The notes under the pieces were generated by a model that ran no database searches, was not told the origin of the DNA, and worked only from the letters and a program-made list of their open reading frames with translations. Of a stretch of 64,000 nucleotides of DNA, positions 1-11,053 are shown one piece after another. The position numbers were made by a program, and so were the translations under genes. Position 1 is the first letter of the stretch. Each line of letters begins with the position of its first letter. The DNA comes from Akanthomyces muscarius (taxonomy: Eukaryota; Ascomycota; Sordariomycetes; Hypocreales; Cordycipitaceae). The stretch covers positions 6,014,001 to 6,078,000 of the forward strand of contig NC_079241.1 of assembly GCF_028009165.1 (NCBI RefSeq), in the 5' to 3' direction.

Positions 1-351
1 TTCCTTGCAACTGAGTGGTATATATACATCTTTGATTCGCATGCTCATGTTTCGTAGCATCAACCACCAGCGCCTGAGGCTTAAACCGCAGAAATGTAAA
101 ACTGCTTTCGTGATGAAACTTTTGTTGTACTCTAGAAATTTATATGTAGGATAAATAATCATTGCTAGTTTGTGACGTCGTCTCTAGTAACAGAGAAGAA
201 GAGAATGCAGCATCTAAAAGAAATCTTTTTAATAATAAAAAATGAACAAGCAAAAAACACCATTTTCATCCCATGACGCCTTTATAAGCCAAAAAGAGAA
301 AGAAAGGGGGGTTACAACAAGGACCAACGGAAACCATTCCGATTCTTGCGT
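1..351. other. intergenic, left edge
   Basis: No coding region is supported here. The stretch is AT-rich near 200-310, with an AATAAAAAATGAA run around 230-245. It directly follows the stop codon of the leftward nucleolar protein gene, so it probably carries that gene's 3' untranslated region. Confidence 0.5.
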
Positions 352-1446
352 TTAGTCCTCAAAGTAGACGGCCTTTTTCTCAGTGATATCAATCATGCCG
401 CCGCGGAAGCTGCCCTTCTTCATCTTGTTCTTGGCTTTTGTGAAGCCCTTGCCCTTGGTGATGATGAGATCCTCGTGCGCGCGCTGCGAGTAGTCCATGG
501 GCACCCATTCGTTGGAGGCAAACTTGGGGTCGACCTGAATGTCCTTTTTGATGCGCGAAAAGGGCTCGTTGTGCTTGCGCTTGGTAGTCGTGGCGGCGGT
601 GGGCACAGGAGGGAGAGGGGCGGGCGAGGCGCGGTCGAGCGTCACAGAAGAGTCGGACGAGTCCTTTTTGGCTTTGGTCTTTTTGGCCTTGGGCTTGGGC
701 TTCTCTTCTTCGTCTTCTTCTGAGCTGGAGGAGTCGGAATCAGAGTCGGAGTCGGAGTCAGACGAGTCGCTGTCGGGGAGGGCGACGGCGGCGGCCTTTT
801 CAACTTCAGAGTCGGACGAGTCACTGTCGCTATTAGAGTCACTATCAGAGTCGGAGTCGGAGCCGGACGAATCGCTGTCGCTGTCGCTATCAGAGGAGTC
901 CACGTCCATCTCGTCGTCGGACGAGTCCTCCTTGGCGGCCGTTTTTGTCTTTTGCTTCTTGGCCTGGGGCTTCTTCTTGTCGTCTTCGTCGTCGGAGCTG
1001 TCGCTCGAGTCCGAAGCCGAGTCAGAGTCGGACGAGTCGTCACTATCGGAGCTGTCGCTCTCCGGCGCCTTGCGCTTCAGCGACTTGGTCGGCTCTTGCT
1101 TCACCTCGACCACCACCACCTCCTCGTCGCTGCTGCTGCTATCGTCGGCGTCCTCGTCGTCGGAGCTGTCGCTGCTGTCCGAACTGTCCGAGCTCTCGTC
1201 ATCGCTGTCGTCGTCGGCGTCGTCGCTCTTGGCCGCAGCCTCCTGCCACGAGGCAAAGACGTCGACGAGGGCGGGCGCCGCGGCCGCTGCGTCCTTGTCT
1301 TTGGTGGCCAGGTTCTGGGCCTTGCGCTGCTCGCGGAAAGACTTGTGCGCGGCGGAGAAGGCATTGTCCTTGAGGAACTTTTCCACCATGTCCATCAGCA
1401 GAGCCGGGACCGCCGGGGTCGCGGCAGTGCTGGTCTTCTTTGCCAT
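352..1446 (-). CDS. SRP40: Srp40/Nopp140-like nucleolar phosphoprotein
   Basis: Single-exon gene of 364 residues, started at the ATG at 1446 (MAKKTSTAATP), because upstream in-frame sequence looks like leader. Residues about 12-43 form a LisH-like helical segment (dimerisation). The middle is a long low-complexity tract of Ser/Asp/Glu blocks broken by short Lys-rich patches, the usual casein kinase 2 substrate pattern of Nopp140 and Srp40. The last ~70 residues (PFSRIKKDIQVDPKFASNEW through the KGSFRGG motif) match the conserved SRP40 C-terminal domain. Family members act in the nucleolus as chaperones of snoRNP assembly and pre-ribosome transport. The gene is divergent from the Rsm1-like gene, about 0.8 kb away. 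The family call is firm; the yeast symbol is by family only. Confidence 0.85.
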   Translation of the reverse strand: MAKKTSTAATPAVPALLMDMVEKFLKDNAFSAAHKSFREQRKAQNLATKDKDAAAAAPALVDVFASWQEAAAKSDDADDDSDDESSDSSDSSDSSDDEDADDSSSSDEEVVVVEVKQEPTKSLKRKAPESDSSDSDDSSDSDSASDSSDSSDDEDDKKKPQAKKQKTKTAAKEDSSDDEMDVDSSDSDSDSDSSGSDSDSDSDSNSDSDSSDSEVEKAAAVALPDSDSSDSDSDSDSDSSSSEEDEEEKPKPKAKKTKAKKDSSDSSVTLDRASPAPLPPVPTAATTTKRKHNEPFSRIKKDIQVDPKFASNEWVPMDYSQRAHEDLIITKGKGFTKAKNKMKKGSFRGGMIDITEKKAVYFED

Positions 1447-2250
1447 CGTTTTGGTGGAACGGCGGTCTGGAGTCGGTATGGGATTGGCCGTCGCAGGTGT
1501 CGTGGTGTCGTTGTTGTTGGAGAATAACCAACTTGGCGGCGCAGACATGTGTGGTTTTTCTCGAACGACTTGAAATAAAAGAGTTCGAGAGAGTGCGTAA
1601 TGCGGCAATTGCTCGAAAGCAAGGCAAAGAAAGATATAAAGCAGGTGCGCCAGTCGACTCAAACTCCCGACTCGGAAAGAAAAAAAAAGAGGCGGCGGGT
1701 GGCAGAAAAAAAATTCTGTGCACCGCCAATTGGAGGTGGGGCGCAGGGTCTCTTATCGGGTTTATCGCAGAGCGACCAGAGTTGGGGGCCGCGGGAAACA
1801 GCTTGAAGACAGGGCGCTTCAGTGGGTGAGGTCGCTGCAACGGGCGCTAAGGTTCTAAGCTTACAGCGCCCTGCAGTGATGTTTCTCATTCCTCAAGCGC
1901 TGTATTCTGCTGGCGGCCCCTCTGAGACAAGCTGTAAAGCCGTGGCCTCTCAGCGCTGCTGGGCGACGCTGACGCCCGCAGCGACGCGCTCTGCTCCACT
2001 GTCGTCGCCAAAGGCAAACGGCAAACGGCCTGGCCTGTTTCCTCATCTCCAAAGGCGTTGATGCTCATGTAAACCATCTCCAGTTTCATATCCTATTTTA
2101 TTTTCCCGACATTTCTCATCATCCAGGAGACTAGTTCCGAAGCCAGCTTGCTTGGTTCCGTTGCTGATTCATCCAGGGGTGCACTCATTTCCAGCTTTCA
2201 CTCCCTCCCCCTTCAGCTCCCTTTCGGCGCCAATCTCCGCTCCGTCCAAG
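1447..2250. promoter_or_regulatory. divergent promoter region SRP40 / RSM1-like
   Basis: Spacer of 804 bp between two outward-facing genes, so it should hold both promoters. It contains A-rich runs near 1680-1715, a GATATAAAG near 1632, and a GC-rich inverted repeat (CAGGGCGCT at 1810-1818, AGCGCCCTG at 1865-1873). The last ~80 bases before 2251 are pyrimidine-rich, as in fungal leaders. No gene is visible. Confidence 0.5.
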
Positions 2251-3824
2251 ATGAACGCGACCAAGCGCAAGTTCAACGCCTTGCTCCAGGGTCTCAACAG
2301 CAGCCCTCGGCCCTCCTCTGCCTCTGATCAGAAGCCCAGGAAGACGGCCGACATCACCGCCGGAATCGCGGCGCCGGAATCGCCATTCTCATCCGCGTCA
2401 CCCTCGCAAAAGAAGCGCCGCATGAGTGCCCTGGCCGGCGACGCGGCCTCGTCGTCCGCGCTGTCGCTGGCGTCCATCTCGTCGCTGCGCAGGCCGCTGC
2501 AGACCCCCGCGTCCTCCACAAAGGCCCCCGAGGTCGCGTCCCGGTACTGCCCCGGCGACAGGGAGCAGCTGCTGCGCCGGCTGGCGTCGTTTCAGGAAAT
2601 CACAAGCTGGACGCCCAAGCCGGATCGTGTGAGCGAGGTCGAGTGGGCGAAGCGCGGGTGGGTGTGCCACGGCAGGGAGCGCGTGCGCTGCGCGTCGTGC
2701 CACAAGGAGCTGGTGGTCAAGCTCAATCGCAAAGAGCAAGACGGCAAAGAGGTCTCTGTATTGATTGCTTCAGAAATTGGTAGGTCGCGCATGAGTCTCG
2801 ATGGCAGCAGTCGCGTGATGGCTAACATGCCATGCAGAGGAAGCGCTTGTCGAAAAGTATGCGGATCTCATTGTCTCTTCACACCAACCGGACTGCTTGT
2901 GGAAAAAGCGCGGATGCGATGGTATGCTCTTATACATGCACATCTTCTAACGCCTCCATCTTATACTAACACTTTTTAGACTCGCTTCTGCGAATATCCT
3001 TTTCCAATGCCAGCAGCACCGTCGAGGACCTGAGACGGCGTTATGATGAACTCTGCTCTCGCCAGTCGTTTCTTCCTTATGAATTTAATCTCCGTCTGCC
3101 CGATGAACTCGCCCTTGACACCGTCCTCGAGCAACTACCTGAAGCCTTCTTCACTCACACCCCTCCCGCAGCTGCGGCTGCTGCTGCTGGACAGTCTCCT
3201 AACCGTGCCGCACTGGCTCTAGCCCTCACCGGGTGGCAGGGCCTCTCCAACGCGCGCATCGGCGCTGTCCCCAACAGCGCCTCATGCCACACCTGCCAAC
3301 GGCGTCTTGGTTTGTGGATGTTCAAGAGCAAGGAGGTGGATGAAGACGGCCAAGTGCTGGTGCCGGCTGCCATGGATTATCTCGACCCCATACGTGAGCA
3401 CCGGTTCTTTTGCCCGTGGAAAAGCCCGCAGGCGCAAAGCAGAATCGGCGCGACGGGCGAGGACGCGCAAGCCACTGCATGGATTACACTGCTTCAAATG
3501 CTCAAGAACGAGTCTAGCTTGCGCCATCTGTACGAAGGGCGCACAAAGAAGCCCAAGCCTGTCGAGGCGCCACTCGTGCCGGAAAAGGAGAGAACAGATC
3601 CTGCTACACCCCAGAAAGCAGCTCCAGTCTTGCCAGAGCCCATGTCTAATAGGTCTGCCAGGACAGCTGTGCCCGAATTGGATGAGGCGGATCGCGATGC
3701 CAAGGATAAGGAGAGATGGGCTCGTCTGAGAAAGGTCAAGAGCCTTTTTGATACGAAATCGAGCAGAAAAAACAAGAAACCAGAAGCATCGCAGCCAAAC
3801 AAAGCAACGACACCCCAGAAATGA
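2251..3824 (+). CDS. C3HC zinc-finger protein, Rsm1/NIPA family (mRNA export factor-like)
   Basis: Three exons: 2251-2779, 2838-2921 and 2980-3824, giving 485 residues. Introns of 58 bp carry GT-AG ends; the second has a CTAAC branch site. Residues about 100-240 form the zf-C3HC domain: YCPGDREQLLRRLASF, then CASC, then HQPDCLWKKRGCD reconstructed across the splice sites. The C-terminal half has a second, Rsm1-like zinc module (SCHTCQRRLGLW, and HRFFCPW), the layout of S. pombe Rsm1 and human NIPA. Rsm1 is linked to nuclear poly(A) RNA export, NIPA to an SCF ubiquitin ligase, so the biochemical role here is uncertain. The Ser/Lys-rich N-terminus looks like a nuclear localisation region. Convergent with the next gene, 143 bp apart. 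Confidence 0.85.
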
Positions 3825-3967
3825 TGATGCGGGTATATTGTTTATTGTATATTGTACATAGATTATTTGCTAGTTCTGTCTCGTATGTATATGAGACTGT
3901 GTTTGTACACTCTCGCTCCCGTTCGAAATTTCGATACAATGTAATCGTACAATTTTTTGTTACCACT

Positions 3968-5074
3968 TCAGGACTTCCACACAATGTCGTCAAAAGACAC
4001 AATCTTGCCCGTGTACGAAATGTTTTCCGGCTGCTGCTCGACCGCGGCATCCTCGACCTTGAACCCTGCCATGTCCAGGATCGCCGCCCGCACGCCTCCC
4101 ATGCCGGCCCTGTTGCTCGTCTTGCCCATCTGGCCCAGCCCCGCCGCCGTCACAAACACGTCCGACGACCAGCCGGCGTCCTCCTCCCAGTTGCTGCCCG
4201 TGCCCTTTTGGATCCGGCGCAGCTCCTTGCGCACCTCGGCCGCCTTTTCGGCGCACCTGTCCGCCCAGGTGCCGCCGCCGCCGCCGCCCTTGCCGCGACG
4301 CACGACCGCCTTGTCGGCCTTGGTGACGACAACGACGGTGCGCACGTTGGCGTCGGCCAGCGCCTCGAGCAGCCAGCGGTCCTCGGGCATGAGGCGCTTC
4401 TCGGCCGACAGCAGGACGACGGCGCCGCGCAGCGTCTTGCGCGCGCCGAGGTAGCGCACAATGGTGTCGCCCCACGTCGTCTGGCTGCGGTAGCCGTAGC
4501 CGGGGGTGTCGAGGACGACGAGGCTGTGCTTGGGCGGCGGCGTGCCGTGCTGCAGGGAGGACCGCGGGATCTCTGGCGCGGGGCCGACGCCAAAGGCGTT
4601 CATGAGCGTCGTGTGGCCCGGCCGGGGGCTGGTGCGCGCGATGCCGCGCCGGCCGGCGAGGCTGTTGAGAAAGGTCGACTTGCCGACGTTGGAGGCGCCG
4701 AGGATCACCACCTCGGGCACGTGCTCGTTGAACGGGTGGTCGCGGAACTGCGCCGCCGAGTAGAGGAACTGCGCATTCTTTTGGAAAAAGTCGGCGGCGT
4801 GGCCGAGCTTGGCCTCGTCTTTGCTGCTGCTGGGGTCGGTGGTGGTGAGTGTGGAGGGCGAGGATGCGTGTGAGATGATGCTGGTGTAGGCGGCGGGAGA
4901 GTCTATCGAAGGGCCTTCTGTGGGAGATTTGGTGGTCCTTTGTGGTTTCGGCGGGCTGATTGGTTTAGAAATGTGCGAGATTTGGCTTTCAGAGAGGTAT
5001 CTGCGTGCGCTGGCTCTTGTTGTTTGTGATACCAGGGGCATCTGCCATAACAGCGAAACTGCGCGTCGAGACAT
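3968..5074 (-). CDS. MRX8: mitochondrial EngB/YihA-type GTPase (MRX8-like)
   Basis: Single-exon gene of 368 residues. The GTPase signature is complete: P-loop GASNVGKS at residues 126-133, GHTTLMN after it as switch I/G2, DTPG at 189-192 (G3) and TKAD at 251-254 (G4). GASNVGKST and DTPGYGY are typical of the EngB/YihA subfamily. The N-terminus is Arg/Ser-rich without acids (MSRRAVSLLW onward), as expected of a mitochondrial presequence. Bacterial EngB helps assemble the large ribosomal subunit; the yeast homologue Mrx8 and human GTPBP8 are mitochondrial, so a role in mitoribosome biogenesis or translation is inferred. A Gly-rich insertion follows G4. Divergent from the ALKBH1-type gene. Confidence 0.88.
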   Translation of the reverse strand: MSRRAVSLLWQMPLVSQTTRASARRYLSESQISHISKPISPPKPQRTTKSPTEGPSIDSPAAYTSIISHASSPSTLTTTDPSSSKDEAKLGHAADFFQKNAQFLYSAAQFRDHPFNEHVPEVVILGASNVGKSTFLNSLAGRRGIARTSPRPGHTTLMNAFGVGPAPEIPRSSLQHGTPPPKHSLVVLDTPGYGYRSQTTWGDTIVRYLGARKTLRGAVVLLSAEKRLMPEDRWLLEALADANVRTVVVVTKADKAVVRRGKGGGGGGTWADRCAEKAAEVRKELRRIQKGTGSNWEEDAGWSSDVFVTAAGLGQMGKTSNRAGMGGVRAAILDMAGFKVEDAAVEQQPENISYTGKIVSFDDIVWKS

Positions 5075-5552
5075 TGCAGGAGCAAAGAATGAGATTACCG
5101 GGCCGTATGTAGCATAACTATTATTTTGTACCGGTATATTATGAGAAACTTCTTAGTAGCATGCGTTTTGATGAAAAGGAGTCGTTTTATGGAATGTGAG
5201 TGGGTGGTTTGTTGAAGTCGTCGACCCAACTGAAGTCAAACCTCCGAGGCCAACATTAGGTAAGGGTTTTCTTGCCTCCACGCACCACCCTGCACCACAT
5301 TTGAACCAGGCACTTTCAACTCTACTTATACGACCTTTTGCTGCAACCACAATCAAGCCTGTTTTCATTTTTTATTTTTATCTTGAGAATCTTATATTGG
5401 GTGTGGAATCTTTTTACATTCGCCAGAGCACGGCTTCCTCGCGAGCTGCATTCAAATCTGTGCTTGAGACCGTTTCTTTGCATTGAGTCAGACGCAGTAT
5501 TCAAGTGTGGTCGAATAACCGAGCCAGCTGCAAAGTCGCCAGGCGTGTTATA
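5075..5552. promoter_or_regulatory. divergent promoter region MRX8 / ALKBH1-like
   Basis: Spacer of 478 bp between outward-facing genes, presumably with both promoters. T-rich runs occur near 5365-5395. No gene or clear TATA box is visible. Confidence 0.45.
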
Positions 5553-6678
5553 ATGGCCACGATAATGGAACTAGATGCGCATGAGCAGCCCACAGAAGAA
5601 ATGAGGGCAAAGTGGAAATCATGGGCCAGGATGGAGGCAAAGGACGTGAAAGACCATCCACGGATTGACGATCCGCGGAAACCACCTGAAGAGAGTGGCT
5701 TCATCCAGACGAGCAGCATCACCAAAGAACAAAGGCGAGAGGCATTCTCGCAATTTGGTGAAGAATTCGCCGACGAAGCCAGAGAAGACGTGCCCGTGTT
5801 GCACCATCCTCTACTACCAGGTACCAAACCCCCCCGCTCATCAACTCACACCATTGTCTGACAACGTACTCCCAGGCCTTCTGATAGCACCTTCTCTCGT
5901 GCCACCCACCGTACAGATAGCTGCGCTCGACAAGATGCTGCATCGGGACCTCAGCGACCGCAAGCACCAGACCAACCTCCATCTCCACTACGACCTCCCC
6001 TACCTCGAGGGCGACGACGGCGAAACCGACGCCCCGCGGTCCCTCTTCTCCCTCGCGCCCGAGTCCCCCGTGCGCTTCACGCCCAAGGACCCCTCCGTGC
6101 ACAAGCCGCTCTCCCCCAAGCAGGTCTTCTCGCGGCGTCTGCACTGGGTCACGCTCGGCGGGCAGTACGACTGGACCAACCGCGTGTACCCGGAGCAGGA
6201 GCGGCCGCCCCCGGCCTTCCCCTCGGACATTGCGCGCTTTCTGCAGGCCATGTTCCCCGCGACGGTCGCGCAGGCCGCCATTGTCAACATCTACACGCCC
6301 GGCGACACCATGATGATGCACCGCGACGTCAGCGAGTTCACCGACAAGGGGCTCGTGAGCCTAAGCTTTGGCTGCGACGGGCTGTTTATGATTGCGCCCA
6401 ACGTAATGCCGGCAGCGGTGGGGGTTGAGGAGGAGGAGAAGAAGAAGAAGGCAGAGGTGGAGAAGGACTACCTGCTGCTAAGGCTGCGCTCGGGCGATGC
6501 CATCTACATGACGCAAGAGTCGAGGTTTGCGTGGCACGGCGTGCCCAAGATTGTGCCGGGCACGTGCCCGGAGTATCTCGAGAACTGGCCGGCGCGCGAG
6601 GACGGGCAGTTTGGAGCGTGGGAGGGCTGGATGAAGAACAAGCGTATAAATCTCAATGCTCGACAGGTGCGAGACTAG
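5553..6678 (+). CDS. AlkB-type Fe(II)/2-oxoglutarate dioxygenase (ALKBH1 family)
   Basis: Two exons, 5553-5820 and 5876-6678 (356 residues), joined by a 55 bp GT-AG intron; the junction restores PGLLIAPSLVP. The double-stranded beta-helix carries the iron-binding HxD in MHRDVSEF, the distal His in FAWHGVPKI, and the C-terminal RINLNARQVRD with the two Arg that bind 2-oxoglutarate, a pattern characteristic of ALKBH1. A charged Glu/Lys insertion (about 18 residues) lies between the HxD and distal His strands. ALKBH1 enzymes demethylate nucleic acids; in animals tRNA m1A and mitochondrial tRNA m5C are reported substrates, so tRNA modification is the likeliest role. Convergent with the HECT ligase gene. 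Confidence 0.88.
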
Positions 6679-6735
6679 ACGAGTATTCCTTTTGTCCTGG
6701 ATATAAAGACAGAAAACACTGAAATAATCACTGAA

Positions 6736-6746
6736 AAGAAGAAGAA

Positions 6747-6793
<47 letters not shown>

Positions 6794-6914
6794 AGAAGAA
6801 GAAGAAGAAGAAGAAGAAGAAGAAGAAGAAGAAGAAGAAGAAGAAGAAGAAGAAGAAGAAGAAGAAGAAGAAGAAGAAGAAGAAGAAGAAGAAGAAGAAG
6901 AAGAAGAAGAAGAA

Positions 6915-6961
<47 letters not shown>

Positions 6962-7037
6962 AGAAGAAGAAGAAGAAGAAGAAGAAGAAGAAGAAGAAGA
7001 AGAAGAAGAAGAAGAAGAAGAAGAAGAAGAAGAAGAA
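6736..7037 (+). repeat. (GAA/AAG)n trinucleotide microsatellite
   Basis: About 100 units of AAG in 302 bp, with only two single-base interruptions (G for A) near 6769 and 6937. It begins about 58 bp after the ALKBH1-type stop codon and ends about 200 bp before the HECT ligase stop, inside the shared convergent 3' region. Six-frame reading produces meaningless poly-Ser, poly-Phe or poly-Lys/Glu strings. Confidence 0.98.
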
Positions 7038-7239
7038 CTCATGATCATAGTCTTGTACATCGTATTTATTAAATAAAGTATCGGCTGAAACTAGAAAACA
7101 AAATGACACAAGCTCGCTCATGGAGGAACAATATGAATGAGTCCCATGGAAAAACGACGCCGCTGTATGCTTTTGAGGAAAAGACCGTTCCTCCCTCCAT
7201 AGAAAAAAATATCAATCCGCTGTACGTCCTCTATCCCGT

Positions 7240-10200
7240 CTACGCAAAGCCAAAGCCCTGCGCATTCTCCAGCGCCATTCCCAGACGCTCCCGCAGCACT
7301 TCCTTGTCGCGGTACTCGGGCAGCAGCAGCGTGCCGTAGCACGTGTACGCCGTCGGCAGGTGGCCGCCCTCGGTCTCCTCGCCGTTCTTCTGGATGATGA
7401 ACTGGACGTTCTTGAGGCCGCTCACGGGCACACGGTCCGAGGCCGTGACGAACTCGAGCAGCTTGCGCTTCATGCGGTCGTCGTAGCGCTTCACAATGGA
7501 CCAAAAGTCGCGAACCGTGTGGTGCGACGTGTCCCAGCCGACGTAGCGCGTGTACCGGCGCAGCTCCGAAATGTCAATCTCCTGCACGCCCTCCACGACG
7601 GACTGTAGAATGGACGGCGTGAGCAGCGTCAGAGACTTTTCGGGTAGACAGGCGACGAATCCGCGCCGGAAGCAATCAAATTGGTGACGGACCGAGTAGT
7701 CAGTGAGATAGCGAATGTAGTCGGCAACGTAGTCGTCGCGATTCTCATTGGTGACGTACGGCGCTTCTGGCACATCGCTAAGGTTACTGATAGGAGAGCC
7801 CGGCTTCTCCTTGTGCTTGTCCTCAAGCATGTGTATCGTCACATCTTTGCCCACTCCTGGTACAGAGAATTCATAGGTTCGGGCGAAGATGTCCTCAATG
7901 AGGCCGTCCTTTTCATCCCACTCCAAGAGCGTAGTCAAGCCGCTTGTCAGCTCCGGCCAGCCGTCGGCAATGTGGTAAAGTTGATCGACCGGTTCTCCGA
8001 GCAGCTTGCGGTAAAAGGCTTTCGGAAAATTGACAGGCAAGGTCAACCCGTTGTATACAGCAAGAGAGAGAAGCAAGCCCATGAGCTCAAACTTCCAGTC
8101 CTCAACAGCGGACTGGGGCTTGAACCATGCCATGTAATTTCTATCGTCCACCGTAAATGCTCCGTACACAGGGTCCAGGCATTCCGCAACAGCTAGGCGG
8201 AAGAATTCTTGCTGCACGCCACCAGAGTCGAACCCCTCTTCGCCAGCATCCTCGCCGAGGTGAATTTTGAGAGGACGGAGCAGCTCTCGCTTTTGACGCC
8301 GCCAAAGCTGATCGAACGCGTCGCGAAGAACGCTGGTGCGGCCGATATCCAGAACGAGGTACTTTGATGCGGCCGTTCTCAGCATGTCCTTCAACACGAC
8401 CTTGTGATGAGGATTCGTTATCAGACTCCCGGGATCAACGATGGCGCTCATGCGACGCTTCAGAGAACTGGCCTCCTCGAATGTGCGGCTCATGCATGCA
8501 AAGTTGATAGATCGGAAATATGTGACTAGCATCTCGGATCGGAAGAGGTAGGGATAATCGAGAAGATTTCCCAAGCTGTCTGTTGACTTTGTCGCCATCC
8601 ACTGTACAGGCACACGCATGGCATCAAGGCGTTCAGAAAAGTATTCTACCCGGAACTGGATTTCTCCCAGCAAAAGAACATTTCTGTTCGCATCTACCCA
8701 CAGTTAGCATGTACCTCGTGTGTGTAGCCCAGTTTTAAGACTTACAAAGAGTGTCCATGAATAATAACGCCCCGTAAAAGGTACCATCCTTGTGAAACTG
8801 AGCCTTGCCATCCCACTCGTGCAGCAAGACCGCTCGGGCCCAGTCAAGGAGGAGGGTCGGCACTCTTGTCTCATGCAAGAGACGCTCCTCTGGAGTGAAT
8901 TCAAGTATGCGCTCCATCCCAGAGTTTCGCAAGTCAAGTTGTTCTAATAACGAACCCAATGCTGGCTTGGCATGTTGTTGGCGAATAGTTATGGAGAGAA
9001 AAAGACGACGCGCTAAGCGCAAGGCTAGACTGTTCGAAAAGACATCATTGTATGATAGGCAGAGGCCAGATGAGCGTCGGTATGATGCACCAGAATTTGC
9101 TAGAGCTAGCCCATGTGAGCGTACGCGGGAAAGGTCGTATAGCGTTTTTGAGTCTGAGACAACAGGTACGAGCGCGACGAGTGCGTGAAGACATATTGAC
9201 GTGACACTCTCGGCTTGGCATGCTGAAAACCGCCTTGATTTGCCTGTTTGCTTGCGATTATTGTCCTCTGGAAGTGAGAACAAACTAGCGGCCGACATCC
9301 ATAGGCTATGGAGAACGAGACTTGGCGATGCTCTGGTAAGGCGAAACATGCAGTGCCACAAGGTATGCGAATCGAATAGTTTTCCATCCTTGCTGAAAGA
9401 TGTAACCAATGCAGCTGGATCGCTGAGGACGCTGAATAAGGTTTGTTCGTGAAAGGCTCTCCACTCGTTTTTGTACACGGCGTCTCTTTGTCGGGGCGTC
9501 CTCGCCCAATGTCCGTGCCTATCTTGTAGTTCTGAATAGTCTTCACAGTTGCCTAATGTGCCGTGAAGCGAATCCTCCGATGTTCCATCGTCGATATACA
9601 CATCGCAGATGAAGTCGATAATCTCAATATTGAGCTGCGACAGCGTTTGCGGTAGTGGGTAATCTATGGCTGCAGCATCGTCGAGATCCTCGTTTTGCAC
9701 TTCTTCAGCCGACTGCTGTTTAGGTTGGTGTTCATGCTCGTGAATGCTGCCTGGCCGCGCTGGTTTTGACATTTCTTCCTTGGTACTCTCCTCACCGTCT
9801 GACGAAGTGACGGTAACTTCGTCTGCGACGGATGCGGGAATCGGTACGTTTTCGAAAAAAGCTGGCTTGAATGTAATGGTGGTTGGAGATTTCGTTCGTC
9901 GCGAGAGCTTATCGGGATGATATCCGTTCATACGAGTCGACCGGTGAAGCGCAGTATTATCAGCTTCGGTGGTAACGCAGACAGGCTCGATAGATTTACG
10001 TCGCGTTGTTTCGACCGTCGACTTAGGGCGGAAAGCTGGCTTTGAGGTGCGTTTTGGAGTAGATTGGTCCTTCTTGCCGCGGGACTCTGCAACACCATGT
10101 ACATCGGTGTTCGGCAAAGGCTTGTGGGGGGAGGCAGTAGAGTCACGGTTGTCATCGTGGTCGCGTGCGTCTTTCCCAGGGACTGACTGAGGCTCAGACG

Positions 10201-11053
10201 AAGGGGTGGGTGCTGCCTTTGGGGGCGATTGTGCTGAGGAATCAAGGTCGGATATCTTTTTAGACATGGCGTCTAGGGAGTTTGGCGTCAGCCATTCAAT
10301 CATCTTGAACGCGACCGTACCAAACGCCGTAGCAGCGAAAGATCTGTAGTCCCGAGTAACAGGCCGCTCGGAGACGCAGATCTCTGTCGAATTTTGCAAA
10401 GGTTCGGTTTCTCGAGTCGCATCGTTAGTTGCCGTCTCCAGCAACTCTGCACCCTCAGATTTCGAGCGAGGACCGTCCTCCAACTGCGACTGGTTGGCTG
10501 TCTTGCTGCTTGTGTTTTGAGCGTTGCCGTCGGTCGATTTTTGGTGGCTAGGCTTTGAGGCGGAGCATTTTGAGAAGACCAAGTTGTTCACTGCAGGAGT
10601 GGTGTCCCTCGTCCGTCTTAGCGACGGGCATATGCCCCTTTCTGGATTGTCCTGGCTGGCGAGATATATGGCCAAGGTCCTGGCGCTCGTGGGATTGTAT
10701 CGTCGGATTGGCGATTTACCGACGAGGCGCTTCCGGCAGCTGAAGCATGTTGGTGTGATGCAGGTTGCATTGCCGCATCCATCGCGCAGCTGATGGATGT
10801 AGAGTTGGACGAGGAGTTGGAAGTCGTGGCGACGGCTGGCACGGTGGATTGCGTAGACTCGACGAGGGTTTTCGATGTCGCGAACGAAGGAACTGAGTTG
10901 GGGCGGCGCATCGGACGGAAGCCTAACAAAAGGCGATTCTTGCCACAGGCCGGCGAATAAGTCATACCGGTCTTCATCGTCGGAAAGGCCCTCAGGACGA
11001 CGATTCGAGTCGCTGACGCTGCGCTGGGGCAGCCGAAGTGCCTGGGCACTCAT
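7240..11053 (-). CDS. HUL4: HECT E3 ubiquitin ligase with N-terminal AZUL zinc finger (Hul4-like)
   Basis: Two exons, 8746-11053 and 7240-8693 (1253 residues). The 52 bp intron has GTAAGT and CTAAC...TAG signals, and the junction restores MDTLYANRNVLLLGEIQF. Residues about 80-145 hold Cys93, Cys98, Cys103 and Cys142 in the C-x4-C-x4-C spacing of the AZUL finger of UBE3A. Residues ~150-540 are low-complexity and probably disordered. The C-terminal ~350 residues are a HECT domain (EEGFDSGGVQQEFF, LPVNFPKAFYRKLLGEPV) with the catalytic Cys about 32 residues from the end in LPTAYTCYG. HECT enzymes form a thioester with ubiquitin before transfer to substrate. Hul4 is the yeast relative; substrates here are unknown. 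Confidence 0.9.

Noticed and set aside
539..1573. 344-codon plus-strand frame over the nucleolar protein gene
   Set aside because: It is the mirror of Ser/Asp-rich codons (TCG/GAC) on the other strand; its Ser/Glu/Leu composition is a by-product and it has no domain.
6675..7121. Poly-Phe and poly-Ser frames on the minus strand
   Set aside because: Pure translation of the GAA microsatellite; not a protein gene.
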